Source of the DNA: JAVKFY01 sp040223615
GTDB taxonomy: Bacteria; Pseudomonadota; Alphaproteobacteria; GCA-2731375
Reading direction: 5' to 3'
Assembly: GCA_040223615.1 (NCBI GenBank)
Contig: JAVKFY010000008.1
Span: 1 to 64,000, forward strand
Length of the DNA: 64,000 nucleotides
Below, one piece after another: positions 35,978 to 45,926 of the stretch. How positions within the stretch are numbered: position 1 is the first letter of the stretch; each line of letters opens with the position of its first letter. Position numbers and translations under genes: made by a program. The notes beneath the pieces were generated by a model, which searched no databases, had not been told where the DNA came from, and saw only the letters and a program-made list of their open reading frames with translations.

Positions 35978-36772
35978 CTAGCCCGCCGCGGCGATCGCCC
36001 GGCCGGCCATCACGCCGACCAGATGCGCGCGATACTCCGCGCTGCCGTGGATATCGCTGTTGAGGCCGCTGTCCGACTGCTTCACGCTCGAGATCGCATC
36101 GGCCGAGAAGTTGCTGCCGAGCGCGGCTTCCATGTCCGACTGCCGGAACACGCACGGGCCCGCGCCGGTCACCGCGACGCGCACGCCGCCCGACGTCTTG
36201 GCCACGAACACGCCAACCATGGCGTAGCGCGAGGCCGGGTTCGGGAACTTGGCGTAGCCCGCCTTCTCCGGCACCGGAAAGCTGACCGCGGTGATGATCT
36301 CGTCATCGCCCAGCGCGGTCTCGAACATGCCGGTGAAGAAGTCGTCGGCGGCGATCTCGCGCTTGTTGGTCTTCACCGTGGCGCCGAGCGCGACCACGGC
36401 GGAGGGATAGTCGGCCGCCGGGTCGTTGTTGGCGATCGAGCCGCCGATGGTGCCGCGATGGCGCACCTGGGCGTCGCCGATGTGGCTCGCCAGACTGGCC
36501 AGCGCCGGGATCGCCTTGGCGACGTCGGCGGAGCGCGCCACCGTCGCGTGCGTGGTCATGGCCCCGATGGTGACGGTGTTGCCGTCGACGGTGATGCCCG
36601 ACATGCCGTCGACCTTGCCCAGGTCGACGACGTCCGACGGCTGCGCCAGACGCTGCTTCAGGGTCGGGATCAGGGTCATGCCGCCGGCCATCAGCTTGCC
36701 GTCCTCTGCCCCGGCGATGGCCTTGGCGGCGTCATCGACGCTGCCGGGCTTGTGATAGTTGAAGTTGTACAT
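35978..36772 (-). CDS. coxM: CoxM-like FAD-binding medium subunit
   Basis: 264 residues from ATG 36772; the frame is open to 36952 but that part overlaps coxL. It has the FAD motifs LMAGGMTLIPTLKQRL and IGAMTTHA and the xanthine-oxidase FAD segment VRHRGTIGGSIANNDPAADYPSAV, which holds the pyrophosphate and isoalloxazine. It carries electrons from the [2Fe-2S] subunit to the acceptor. It lies 17 bp after coxL. Confidence 0.9.
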   Translation of the reverse strand: MYNFNYHKPGSVDDAAKAIAGAEDGKLMAGGMTLIPTLKQRLAQPSDVVDLGKVDGMSGITVDGNTVTIGAMTTHATVARSADVAKAIPALASLASHIGDAQVRHRGTIGGSIANNDPAADYPSAVVALGATVKTNKREIAADDFFTGMFETALGDDEIITAVSFPVPEKAGYAKFPNPASRYAMVGVFVAKTSGGVRVAVTGAGPCVFRQSDMEAALGSNFSADAISSVKQSDSGLNSDIHGSAEYRAHLVGVMAGRAIAAAG

Positions 36773-36789
36773 CTCTGTCCGTCCTTCCC

Positions 36790-39147
36790 TCAGGCCGCCC
36801 GGTTCATGGCGCGCCACACCCGCTCGGGCGTGGCCGGCATTTCCAGGTCGTTGACGCCGATGGCATCGGTGATGGCGTTCATCAGCGCGCCCGGCGCCGC
36901 GATGGCCCCGGCCTCGCCGCAGCCCTTGATGCCGAGCGAGTTGTGGGCACACGCCGTGGTCGTGGCGTCGACCCGGTAGTTCGGCAGGTCGTCGGCGCGC
37001 GGCATGCAGTAATCCATGTACGAGCCGGTGACGAGCTGGCCGCTATTCTCGTCGTAGACCGCGCCTTCCAGCATGGCCTGGCCGACGCCCTGGGCGATGC
37101 CGCCATGGACCTGGCCTTCGACGATCATCGGGTTGATGACGTTGCCGAAGTCGTCAACCGCGACCCAATCGACGATCTTCACCATGCCGGTGTCGGGATC
37201 GACCTCGACCTCGGCAATGTGCATGCCGGCCGGGAAGGTGAAGTTCGCCGGGTCGTAATAGGCGGTCTCCTCCAGGCCGGGCTCCAGCTCCTCGTGCGGG
37301 TAGTTGTGCGGCACGTAGGCGGCGAAGGCGACCTCGCCGATGGTCACCTGCTTGTCGGTACCGGCGACATTGAACACGCCCTGCTTGAACTCGACGTCGT
37401 CGGCCGAGGCCTCCATCAGATGCGCGGCGATGCGCCGGCCCTTGGCGATGATCTTGTCCATCGCCTTGTCGATGGCGACGCCGCCGACGGCGGCCGAGCG
37501 CGAGCCGTAGGTGCCCATGCCGAAGGGTATGCGCGCGGTGTCGCCGTGCACGATGTCGATCTGATCATAGGGCACGCCAAGCTTGTCGGAGACGAGCTGG
37601 GCGAAGGTGGTCTCGTGCCCCTGGCCGTGGCTGTGCGTGCCGGTCAGCACGGTGATCGAGCCGGTCGGATTGAACCGGATCGTGCCGGCCTCGAACAGGC
37701 CGGCGCCGGCGCCGATCGCGCCCGCCACCGCCGACGGTGCCACGCCGCAAGCCTCGATGTAGGAGCAGAAGCCGATGCCGCGCTTCTTGCCCTTGGCCTC
37801 CGAGGCGGAACGACGGGCCGCGAAGCCGGCATAGTCGATCATCTCCAGCGCCCGGTCGGTCGAGGCCTGGTAGTTGCCGCTGTCGTAGTTGACGATCACC
37901 GGCGTCTGGTAGGGGAACTCGTCGGGCTGGATGTAGTTCTTCCGGCGCAGCTCGACCGGATCGATCTTCATCTCACGCGCCGCGACCTCCACCAGGCGTT
38001 CCACCAGGTAGCAGGCTTCCGGCCGCCCGGCGCCGCGATAGGCGTCGACCGGCACCGTGTTGGTGAACACGGCCAGCACGTCGCCGTAGATCGCCGGGGT
38101 CTTGTACTGGCCGGCGAACAGCAGCGCGTAGAGATAGGTCGGCACCATCGGCCCGAAGGTCGAAAGGTAGGCGCCGAGGTTGGCGACGGTGTTCGCCCGC
38201 AGGCCCAGGAAGTTGCCTTCCGCATCGAGCGCCAGCTCCGCCTTGACCACGTGGTCGCGGCCGTGCGCGTCGGTGATGAAGCTTTCCGAACGTTCCGCCG
38301 CCCACCGGATCGGCCGACCGACCTGCTTGCAGGCCCAGGTCAGCAGCGCCTCCTCGGCATAGTGGAAGATCTTCGAGCCGAAGCCGCCGCCGACGTCCGG
38401 CGCCACCACCCGGATCTTGTGCTCCGGCAACGCCAGCACGAAGGCGCCCATCAGCAGGCGGATCACGTGCGGGTTCTGCGAGGTGGTGTAGAGCGTGTAC
38501 TGATCGGTCGCCGGCTCATACTCGGCGCAGGCTGCGCGCGGCTCCATCGCGTTCGGCACCAGCCGGTTGTTCACGAACTCCAGCGTGGTGACGTGCGCCG
38601 CCTTGGAGAAGGCATCGTTGGTCGCCGCCTCGTCGCCGATCTGCCAGTGGAAGCAGACATTGTCGGGCGCCTCGTCGTGCACCGCGGAACTGGCGCTTGC
38701 CGCCTTGGCGGTCGAGGCGACAGCCGGCAGCTCGCCATAGTCGACATCGATCGCCTCGGCCGCGTCCTTGGCCTGGGCCAGGGTCTCCGCCACCACCATG
38801 GCGACCGGATCGCCGACATGGCGCACCTTGCCGGCGGCCAGGATCGGGTGCGGCGGGGTGATCTGCGGCCGCTTGATGTGCTCTTCGATCTTGATCCCGA
38901 AGCCGCAGGGAATGCCGCCCAGGCCTTCCAGGTCGGCGCTGGTGAAGATCGCGACCACGCCGGGCTTGCCGGCGGCCGCGTCGGTGTTGATGGCGTTGAT
39001 CGTCGCGTGCGCGTGCGGCGACCGCAGGATGTAGGCGTGGGCCTGACCGGGACGGTTCAGGTCGTCGACATAGTTGCCTTTGCCGGTGAGGAACCGCAGG
39101 TCCTCGCGGCGTGGTACGCGGGCGCCGAGGCCGGTTTCGCTAGCCAT
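36790..39147 (-). CDS. coxL: CoxL-like molybdopterin large subunit, form II (AYRGAGR)
   Basis: 785 residues, the usual length. The N-terminal VPRREDLRFLTGKGNYVDDL and VRHVGDPVAMVVAETLAQAKDAAE are those of aerobic CO-dehydrogenase-like large subunits. Molybdopterin contacts include VAPDVGGGFGSKI and GCGEAGAIAAPGALMNAI (catalytic Glu in GCGEAG). The active-site loop is AYRGAGR (369-375), the form II signature; true form I CO dehydrogenases have AYxCSFR with the copper-binding Cys. It therefore probably hydroxylates another substrate. Clustered with the 2Fe-2S, FAD and maturation genes. Confidence 0.9.
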   Translation of the reverse strand: MASETGLGARVPRREDLRFLTGKGNYVDDLNRPGQAHAYILRSPHAHATINAINTDAAAGKPGVVAIFTSADLEGLGGIPCGFGIKIEEHIKRPQITPPHPILAAGKVRHVGDPVAMVVAETLAQAKDAAEAIDVDYGELPAVASTAKAASASSAVHDEAPDNVCFHWQIGDEAATNDAFSKAAHVTTLEFVNNRLVPNAMEPRAACAEYEPATDQYTLYTTSQNPHVIRLLMGAFVLALPEHKIRVVAPDVGGGFGSKIFHYAEEALLTWACKQVGRPIRWAAERSESFITDAHGRDHVVKAELALDAEGNFLGLRANTVANLGAYLSTFGPMVPTYLYALLFAGQYKTPAIYGDVLAVFTNTVPVDAYRGAGRPEACYLVERLVEVAAREMKIDPVELRRKNYIQPDEFPYQTPVIVNYDSGNYQASTDRALEMIDYAGFAARRSASEAKGKKRGIGFCSYIEACGVAPSAVAGAIGAGAGLFEAGTIRFNPTGSITVLTGTHSHGQGHETTFAQLVSDKLGVPYDQIDIVHGDTARIPFGMGTYGSRSAAVGGVAIDKAMDKIIAKGRRIAAHLMEASADDVEFKQGVFNVAGTDKQVTIGEVAFAAYVPHNYPHEELEPGLEETAYYDPANFTFPAGMHIAEVEVDPDTGMVKIVDWVAVDDFGNVINPMIVEGQVHGGIAQGVGQAMLEGAVYDENSGQLVTGSYMDYCMPRADDLPNYRVDATTTACAHNSLGIKGCGEAGAIAAPGALMNAITDAIGVNDLEMPATPERVWRAMNRAA

Positions 39148-39209
39148 GGTGAATGCCTCCCAGAGATCTTTGTGCGTGGTTGCCGGCGGCGCCGGTCACA
39201 TCGTCTCGA

Positions 39210-39671
<462 letters not shown>

Positions 39672-39836
39672 GCGATCCTCCCTTCAGATCAGGATAAACC
39701 CTGTCGGTACGCGGGTTTTTCTGGTGCGAGGCGGCGTTTTCACGCTCGCCGCCACGCTTGGCTGGCAGTGTTCCGCTTCACGTCGGCAAGGTCAAGCGGA
39801 CGCTGCCCTGCGGCGCCGAACGCCGGGTCGAAACAA

Positions 39837-40559
39837 TCAGAACGCGAAAAGATAGAGCCCGACGGCGATCAGCACGATGACACCGGCGCCCCAAACCCAG
39901 GTCGGCAGGCCGGAGCTCGGCGCCGGCGTCGGCGGCGGCGGGGCCGCGGCGCGGGCCGGTTCCGGCTCAGGCGCCGGCTCGGGGGCGGGCTCGGCCTCGG
40001 CCTCGGCCTCGGCGGTTGCTTCATCGACGGCGGTCGTCGGCGCGGTCGGATAGTCGGATGTATCCGGCGTCGTTTCAGGGGCCGGGGCAGGGGCCTCGGC
40101 CGCCGGCGCGACGCCGCCGTGGCTGACCGCCAGTTCGGAGAACTTGGCGAAGAACTCGTCGGCCATCTTGCGCGCGGTGCCGTCGATCAGGCGGCTGCCG
40201 AGTTGCGCCAGCTTGCCGCCGACATTGGCATCGACCTCGTAGGTCATCAGCGTGCCGTCGCCGTCCTCTGCCAGGTGCACTTTCGCGCCACCGCGCGCGA
40301 AGCCGGCCGCACCGCCCTTGCCCTCGCCGGAGATGGTGTAGCCGTTCGGCGGGTCGATGTCGGACAGCGTCACCTGGCCGGCGAACTTGGCCTTCACCGG
40401 GCCGACCTTCGCCGTCACCGTGGCTTTGTAGCCATCCTCGCCGACCGGCTCCAGGCTGTCGCAGCCGGGGATGCAGGCCTGCAGCACCGCCGGATCGTTC
40501 AATGCCGCCCAGACCTGCTCGCGCGCCGCTGGAATCCGCTGTTCACCGGACATCTGCAT
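39837..40559 (-). CDS. coxG: CoxG-like SRPBCC protein with C-terminal membrane anchor
   Basis: 240 residues. The N-terminal ~150 residues are a CoxG/SRPBCC fold: REQVWAALNDPAVLQACIPGC, then GYTISGEGKGGAAGFARGGAKV and RLIDGTARKMADEFFAKF. A Pro/Ala/Glu-rich linker (about 150-215, many PAPEPAPEPE repeats) leads to one C-terminal membrane segment (WVWGAGVIVLIAVGLYLFAF). CoxG proteins recruit the cox enzyme to the membrane or deliver menaquinone; the tail anchor here fits that role. First gene of the operon, 165 bp before coxS. Confidence 0.85.
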   Translation of the reverse strand: MQMSGEQRIPAAREQVWAALNDPAVLQACIPGCDSLEPVGEDGYKATVTAKVGPVKAKFAGQVTLSDIDPPNGYTISGEGKGGAAGFARGGAKVHLAEDGDGTLMTYEVDANVGGKLAQLGSRLIDGTARKMADEFFAKFSELAVSHGGVAPAAEAPAPAPETTPDTSDYPTAPTTAVDEATAEAEAEAEPAPEPAPEPEPARAAAPPPPTPAPSSGLPTWVWGAGVIVLIAVGLYLFAF

Positions 40560-40589
40560 GGCCGTGCCCCCGTTGTCGTTGTCTGACGT

Positions 40590-42296
40590 CTATCTGGCGT
40601 AGAAGAATACAAGGCAGGCGGTCAAGAGAACCACCGCCCACATCACCATCGAGCCGGTGGGCCAGGTCCGCGCCAGCACGCCCTCCGGGCCGTGGTGGCT
40701 GACGATATAGTCGTAGAGCGCGCGGGTCAGCCCGAGTGCCCAGTCGCGCGCCGCGGCGCTGGCAGTCGCGATTCCGCGATAGGCCGCCCCGGCCAAGCGT
40801 GGCAACAGACGCCGGTACACCCAGTCGAAATCCAGGTTGGTCGAACGCAGCTCCGGCGGATAGATGCCGGTGCGCATCAGCACCGCGAAGGCCAGCGCCG
40901 AGAACAGCAGCAACTGCAGTTGACCGACGACGTGGCCGACCGTGTACGGCTCGAAGTCGACCGGGTAGGGCAGCAGGTCGTAGAGCACGCCCGGGAACAC
41001 GCCGATGCCGATGCAGAAAGCCGCCGCGATCGCCATCGCGATCAGCATGTTCAGCGGCGCTTCCTTGCATCGCTTGCCGCTGTCGTGTGCGAAGAAGGCG
41101 AAGTACGGGATCTTGATCCCGGAGTGGTGGAACACGCCGGCGCTGGCGAACAGCAGCACCAGCCAGACCACGACGTAGCCCTGTTCCGCCGCCTGCTCGA
41201 TGATCAGCGCCTTGGAAATGAAGCCGGAGAACAGCGGGAAGGCGGAAATCGAGGCCGCGCCGACGATGCAGAAACCGGTGGTCCACGGCATCGACTTGTA
41301 GAGTCCGCCGAGTTCCGAGCCCAGCACCGTGCCGACCCGGTGCAGCACCGCGCCCATGCTCATGAACAGCAACGCCTTGTAGAGAATGTGGCTGAAGGCG
41401 TGCGCGGCGGCGCCGTTGATCGCCATCTCCGTGCCGATGCCAATACCGCAGACCATGAAGCCGAGCTGGTTGTTCAGGCTGTAGGCCAGCACCCGGCGCA
41501 GGTCGTTCTCGATCACCGCGTAGAAGATCGGGAAGGCGGTCATGAGCGTGCCGATCCAGATCAGCTGCTCGGTGCCGGCATAGCCGCGCGCCAGGGCATA
41601 GATCGCCAGCTTGGTGGTGAACGACGACAGGAACACGGTGCCGCCGACGGTGGCTTGCGGATAGGCGTCCTGCAGCCAGTTGTGCAGCAGCGGGAAGGCG
41701 GCCTTGATGCCGAACGCGACCAGGATCAGCGCGCCGGCGAAATCGTTGATGTCGAACGTGCCGAAGGCGATACCGCGGCCTTCGTGCGCCAGCACGATCA
41801 CCCCGGCCAGCAGGATCACCCCGGAGCTGATCTGGATCAGCAGGTAGCGCATCGCCGCGCGCGTCGCCTCCGGCGTGCGGCGCGCCAGGATCAGGAACAC
41901 CGAGGCGATCGCCGTCATCTCCCAGAACACGAACAGCGTCAGCAGGTCGCCGGCGAACACCGCCGCGATCGCCGCGCCGGCATAGATCAGCCCGCTGACC
42001 TGCTGGACCGGATCGCGCTCGTGCAGCGTGTAGATCACCGAGATGATCGCGGCGATGTGGAAGATGATGCCGAACAACCGCGCCAGCCGGTCGACATGCA
42101 GCGCCGCGAGCTGCAGGTCGAAGGCGGAGAAGGTCAGGTAGGTGCCGTTGTCCAGCAGCAGCACCTGGCCCAGCCCGACCAGCGGCAGCGCCAGCATCCA
42201 CGCGCCGCGCAGCATGCCGGGTAGCGCCGGCACCAGGATCGCGCCGACGATCAACAGCATGCCTGGCGGCAGGCTATGCGCCAGGGTTGTCAGCAT
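40590..42296 (-). CDS. Third proton-conducting (MrpD/NuoL-like) subunit, D3
   Basis: 568 residues with about 15 membrane segments. It has the channel signature of proton-transporting antiporter/complex I subunits: acidic FVFWEMTAIASVF, lysine in FGIKAAFPLLHNWLQDAYPQATVGG, and the second lysine in SSFTTKLAIYALA. It is longer than MrpD (about 490) because of a C-terminal extension ending in a last membrane segment (WAVVLLTACLVFFYAR). It overlaps the small upstream gene by 7 bp and ends the operon. Likely a cation or proton channel module of the antiporter. Confidence 0.85.
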   Translation of the reverse strand: MLTTLAHSLPPGMLLIVGAILVPALPGMLRGAWMLALPLVGLGQVLLLDNGTYLTFSAFDLQLAALHVDRLARLFGIIFHIAAIISVIYTLHERDPVQQVSGLIYAGAAIAAVFAGDLLTLFVFWEMTAIASVFLILARRTPEATRAAMRYLLIQISSGVILLAGVIVLAHEGRGIAFGTFDINDFAGALILVAFGIKAAFPLLHNWLQDAYPQATVGGTVFLSSFTTKLAIYALARGYAGTEQLIWIGTLMTAFPIFYAVIENDLRRVLAYSLNNQLGFMVCGIGIGTEMAINGAAAHAFSHILYKALLFMSMGAVLHRVGTVLGSELGGLYKSMPWTTGFCIVGAASISAFPLFSGFISKALIIEQAAEQGYVVVWLVLLFASAGVFHHSGIKIPYFAFFAHDSGKRCKEAPLNMLIAMAIAAAFCIGIGVFPGVLYDLLPYPVDFEPYTVGHVVGQLQLLLFSALAFAVLMRTGIYPPELRSTNLDFDWVYRRLLPRLAGAAYRGIATASAAARDWALGLTRALYDYIVSHHGPEGVLARTWPTGSMVMWAVVLLTACLVFFYAR

Positions 42297-42580
42297 CCGT
42301 CGTCAGCATCGTCGTCGTAGTAATTCTCGTCGCGCATGATCAGCTTGCGCAGTTCCTTGGCCGCAAGCACCAGGCCGACGCAGGCCAGGAAGCCATAGAT
42401 ACCGTAAGCACCGATCAGGTGCTCGATCTGGTAGTGACCGTGCTTCTCGTAGAACAGGTCGGCGGCGACCGAGCCGACGCACAGTACGATCAGGCCGTAG
42501 TAGATCTTGTCGACGTTGCGTCGTTCGTCGAGCCAGCGCGGCGTCTCGCCGGGCGGTATTTTGTGGCCATGGCCGCTCAC
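42290..42580 (-). CDS. Small two-helix membrane protein of unknown function
   Basis: 96 residues from GTG 42580, directly after the stop of the previous gene. Two membrane segments (YYGLIVLCVGSVAADLF and YGIYGFLACVGLVLAAKEL) are followed by an acidic, Tyr-rich tail ending ENYYDDDADDGC. The N-terminus is His/Gly/Pro-rich (MSGHGHKIPPGETPRW). I recognise no family. Position between two D-type subunits and the 7-bp overlap with D3 imply it is part of the antiporter complex. Confidence 0.7.
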   Translation of the reverse strand: MSGHGHKIPPGETPRWLDERRNVDKIYYGLIVLCVGSVAADLFYEKHGHYQIEHLIGAYGIYGFLACVGLVLAAKELRKLIMRDENYYDDDADDGC

Positions 42581-44059
42581 CTACTTGCCCTCCGTGATCG
42601 GCAGCAACGCGTCATAGAGGCTGCCGGCGAAGAAGAACAGCAACAGGCAGCCGAATGCGGTCAGGCACAGCGGCACCACCGAGGCCACCGGCGCCTCGTG
42701 CCGGCCGGTTGGCGCGTCCGCCGGCAGCGGGCGGAAGAACGCCCGCAACACCGGTCCCAGCAAATAGAACACGTTGAGCAGGGTGCTGACCGACAGCACC
42801 GCGACCAGCACCAGCTTGTCCGCCTCTACCGCACCCAGGAACAGGAAGAACTTGGCCCACGATCCACCCAGCGGCGGCAGGCCGATGACCGACAGCGCGC
42901 CGACCGCGAACGCTGTCATGGTCCAAGGCATCGTCCGGCCGAGTCCGTCCATCTGACTGATCAGGGTCTTGTGCGCGGCGGTGTAGATCGCACCGGCGCA
43001 GAAGAACAGGGTGATCTTGCCGAAGGCGTGCATGACGATCTGCAGGCCCGCGCCCATCACGCCGGCCGACGAGGCCAGCATCGCGCCGACCACGACGTAG
43101 GCGAGCTGGCTCACCGTCGAGTAGGCGAGGCGGCGCTTCAGATTGTCCTGCCGCATCGCCACGATCGAGGCCGCGAGCAGCGAGAAGGCGGCGATGTAGA
43201 GAATGACGTCGGTGCTCCACAGCCGGTTCAGGTAGTCGACGCCGAAGATGTAGACCGAGACCTTGAGCACCGTGAACACGCCGGTCTTCACCACCGCCAC
43301 GGCATGCAGCAGCGCGGAGACCGGTGTCGGCGCCACCATCGCCGCCGGCAGCCAGCGGTGCACCGGCATGATCGCCGCCTTGCCGATCCCGTACATGTAG
43401 AGCAGCAGCAGGATTGCGCCGATCGACTCCGGCACCCTGCCGTTCAGGATGCCGCCGGGCTTGAACTCGGTGGTGCCGGCGGTCGCCCAGGTCAGCATCA
43501 TCGCCAGCAGCATCAGGCCGATCGAGGTGCCCATCAGCAGGCCCAGGTAGGTCCGCCCGGCTCGCCTGGATTCCGCATCCTGGTGGTGCGTGACCAGCGG
43601 GTAGGTCGACAGCGACAGCATCTCGTAGAAGATGAACAGCGTGAACATGTTGCCGGCGAAGGCCACGCCCATGGTGCTGCCCAGCGCCAGCGCGAAGCAG
43701 ATGTAGAACCGTGTCTGGTGCGGCTCCTTGTTGCCGCGCATGTAGCCGATCGAGTAGAGCGAATTCAGGATCCACAGGCCCGAGGCGACGCAGGCGAAGG
43801 TCAGCCCCAGCGGCTCAATCCGTAGCAAGATGGGAAGCGCCGGGATCGGCACCGCCAGCGTCACGTGCGGCACACTGCCGAGCTGAAACGGGAAAGCAAG
43901 CGCCAGCACGGTGATGAACAGCGTGCCGGCGGTGACCAGCGTGATGGTCTCGCGCTGGTTCGGGCTGTCGCCGACCACGGCGATCAGCACCGCGCCGAGC
44001 AGCGGGATCGCCACCGTCGCCGGCAGCAGCAGGGCGTAGAGGCTGTCGATGTCCATCAT
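42581..44059 (-). CDS. Second proton-conducting (MrpA/MrpD/NuoL-like) subunit, D2
   Basis: 492 residues, about 14 membrane segments. Channel motifs are TLFIFYEMLSLSTYPLV (Glu), GIGKAAIMPVHRWLPAAMVAPTPVSALLHAVAVVKTG (both lysines and the HRWLP motif) and the later HAFGKITLFFCAG. The APTPVSALLHA motif is closest to the NuoL/MrpA subfamily. It overlaps subunit D (44056) by ATGA. Because the operon lacks a full MrpA, this protein may supply the missing N-terminal channel. Confidence 0.87.
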   Translation of the reverse strand: MMDIDSLYALLLPATVAIPLLGAVLIAVVGDSPNQRETITLVTAGTLFITVLALAFPFQLGSVPHVTLAVPIPALPILLRIEPLGLTFACVASGLWILNSLYSIGYMRGNKEPHQTRFYICFALALGSTMGVAFAGNMFTLFIFYEMLSLSTYPLVTHHQDAESRRAGRTYLGLLMGTSIGLMLLAMMLTWATAGTTEFKPGGILNGRVPESIGAILLLLYMYGIGKAAIMPVHRWLPAAMVAPTPVSALLHAVAVVKTGVFTVLKVSVYIFGVDYLNRLWSTDVILYIAAFSLLAASIVAMRQDNLKRRLAYSTVSQLAYVVVGAMLASSAGVMGAGLQIVMHAFGKITLFFCAGAIYTAAHKTLISQMDGLGRTMPWTMTAFAVGALSVIGLPPLGGSWAKFFLFLGAVEADKLVLVAVLSVSTLLNVFYLLGPVLRAFFRPLPADAPTGRHEAPVASVVPLCLTAFGCLLLFFFAGSLYDALLPITEGK

Positions 44060-45573
44060 TCGCCCAGCCCCAGCAGGCTCAGCGCGCCGCGCGACGCCAC
44101 CGTCAATGGCATGCTGGTCTCGACGCCGAAGTAGACGTTGGCCAGTGCCAGCACCGCGGTCGGCAGCAGCAGGCTGAGCGGAGCCTCCTGCACCGGTGGC
44201 CGCCCGGCCGGCGGTTCCTGCAGGTACAGCACCTCAACCACGCGCCAGACGTACACGACGGACAGCAGGCTGCCGATCAGGATCGTCGCGACCAGCCACC
44301 ACATCTGGTACTCGATGGCGGCCTGCACCAGGTACCACTTGGACACGAAGCCGCCGGTCAGCGGCACCCCGATCAGACTCAGGCCCGTTAGCACGAAGGC
44401 GGCCGAGGTGTACGGCATCTGCCAGCCGAGCCCGGCCAGCGACGTCAACCGGGCGCTGCCGACGCGGTAGACGATGGCGCCCAGTGCGCAGAAAAGCGCG
44501 CCCTTCATCAGCGCGTGGTTGAACAGGTGCAGGATCGCTGCCGTCAGCCCGGTCGTCGTCGCCAGCGTCAGGCCGGTGACGATGTAGCCGATCTGTGCCA
44601 CCGACGAATAGGCCAGCAGGCGCTTCACGTTCTGCTCGAAAATCGCCGACAGCGACGCCAGCACGATGGCGACGGCGGCGGGCAGCAGCAGCCCGTAGCC
44701 GATGGCCAGGTCGCCGAATACCTCCTCGCGGCCGAAGACGGTGAAGATCACCCGCATGATCAGGTAGACCGACACCTTGGTCGCGGTCGCGGCGACGAAG
44801 GCGCTGACCACCGACGGCGCGTAGGCATAGGCATTCGGCAGCCACAGGTGCAGCGGGAACAGGGCGGCCTTCAGCGCCAGTCCGACGATCAGGAACCCGA
44901 AGGCGGCATAGACCGGCCGCGGGTCGGTGACCATGGGCAAGCGCTCGGCCAGGTCGGCCAAGTTCAGCGTGCCGGTCATGATGTACATCAACCCGACACC
45001 GATCAGGTAGAAGGTGGCGCCGATGGTGCCCATCACCAGGTAGCGGAAGGCGGCGGTCAGCGCGCGGCGGTCGCGGCCCAGCGCGATCAGCGCGTACATC
45101 GACAGCGACGAGATTTCCAGGAACACGAAAACATTGAACGCGTCGCCGGTGATCAGGATGCCGAGCAGGCCGGTCAGGCACAGCGTGAACAGCGCGTAGA
45201 ACATCGTCTGGCGCGGCCGGGCGATCTCCGAATCCACGCTGCGCGGCGCGTAGACCAGGATGATCGCGCCGCTGCCGGCGACGATCAGCAGCATGAAGGC
45301 GTTGATCAGGTCGACGCGGTACTCGATGCCCCATGGCGGCGCCCAGCCGCCGAGCGCGTAGGAGATCGGGCCGTTCGCCAGCACCAGGAACAGCAGCCCG
45401 ATGGCGCAGGCGAAGGCGGCCAGGGCGGCCAGCAGCGCCAGCGCCCAGGCCAATCGCGCGTGGCCCACCACGATGATCAGCGGGGCCGCCAGCAGCGGGA
45501 TCACCACCTGCAGCGCCGGCAGCTGCGTCACCACCGGCGCCAGCGCTGGCATCGCCAGCCATTCCGCGATCAT
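44056..45573 (-). CDS. mrpD: MrpD/MnhD-like antiporter subunit
   Basis: 505 residues with about 14 membrane segments. Conserved NFVFLE equivalent is NVFVFLEISSLSMYALIAL (Glu), with lysines in LALKAALFPLHLWLPNAYAYAPSVVSAFVAATATKVSVY. The order after mrpC, with a four-base overlap, is that of Mrp/Mnh operons. Essential proton/sodium exchange subunit in known Mrp systems. A C-terminal LEAP-type tail is absent. Confidence 0.9.
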   Translation of the reverse strand: MIAEWLAMPALAPVVTQLPALQVVIPLLAAPLIIVVGHARLAWALALLAALAAFACAIGLLFLVLANGPISYALGGWAPPWGIEYRVDLINAFMLLIVAGSGAIILVYAPRSVDSEIARPRQTMFYALFTLCLTGLLGILITGDAFNVFVFLEISSLSMYALIALGRDRRALTAAFRYLVMGTIGATFYLIGVGLMYIMTGTLNLADLAERLPMVTDPRPVYAAFGFLIVGLALKAALFPLHLWLPNAYAYAPSVVSAFVAATATKVSVYLIMRVIFTVFGREEVFGDLAIGYGLLLPAAVAIVLASLSAIFEQNVKRLLAYSSVAQIGYIVTGLTLATTTGLTAAILHLFNHALMKGALFCALGAIVYRVGSARLTSLAGLGWQMPYTSAAFVLTGLSLIGVPLTGGFVSKWYLVQAAIEYQMWWLVATILIGSLLSVVYVWRVVEVLYLQEPPAGRPPVQEAPLSLLLPTAVLALANVYFGVETSMPLTVASRGALSLLGLGE

Positions 45574-45926
45574 GAGCCGGGCTCGTCGCGCTCGTCGAGC
45601 TCGTCTTCCTCGATCGTGCCGTAGGCTTCGTTGATCCGCACCACGATGGCCAGGCCGAGCGCCGTGGTCGCCACGCCGACCACGATGGCGGTCAGGATCA
45701 GCACGTGCGGCAGCGGGTTGGAGTAGACGGTGAAGCCGGGCTCGGCGATCGGCGCGGTGCCGCCGATGATCTTGCCCATCGATATGTAGAACAGGAACAC
45801 CGCGGCCTGGAACACGTTCAATCCGACCAGCTTCTTCACCAGGTTGCCGCGGCTGACCACGATGTAGAGCCCGACCAGCAGCAGGATGAAGGCGATCCAG
45901 TAATTGTAGTGGCTGAGCAGCAGCAT
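45570..45926 (-). CDS. mrpC: MrpC/MnhC-like (NuoK-like) subunit
   Basis: 118 residues from ATG 45926. NuoK-type three-helix protein: SHYNYWIAFILLLVGLYIVV, VGLNVFQAAVFLFYISMG and the C-terminal helix HVLILTAIVVGVATTALGLAIVVRI. LTAIVVGVATTAL is diagnostic of MrpC/NuoK. It ends with an acidic tail. Overlaps mrpB by one base (TGATG) and mrpD by four. Confidence 0.9.
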   Translation of the reverse strand: MLLLSHYNYWIAFILLLVGLYIVVSRGNLVKKLVGLNVFQAAVFLFYISMGKIIGGTAPIAEPGFTVYSNPLPHVLILTAIVVGVATTALGLAIVVRINEAYGTIEEDELDERDEPGS

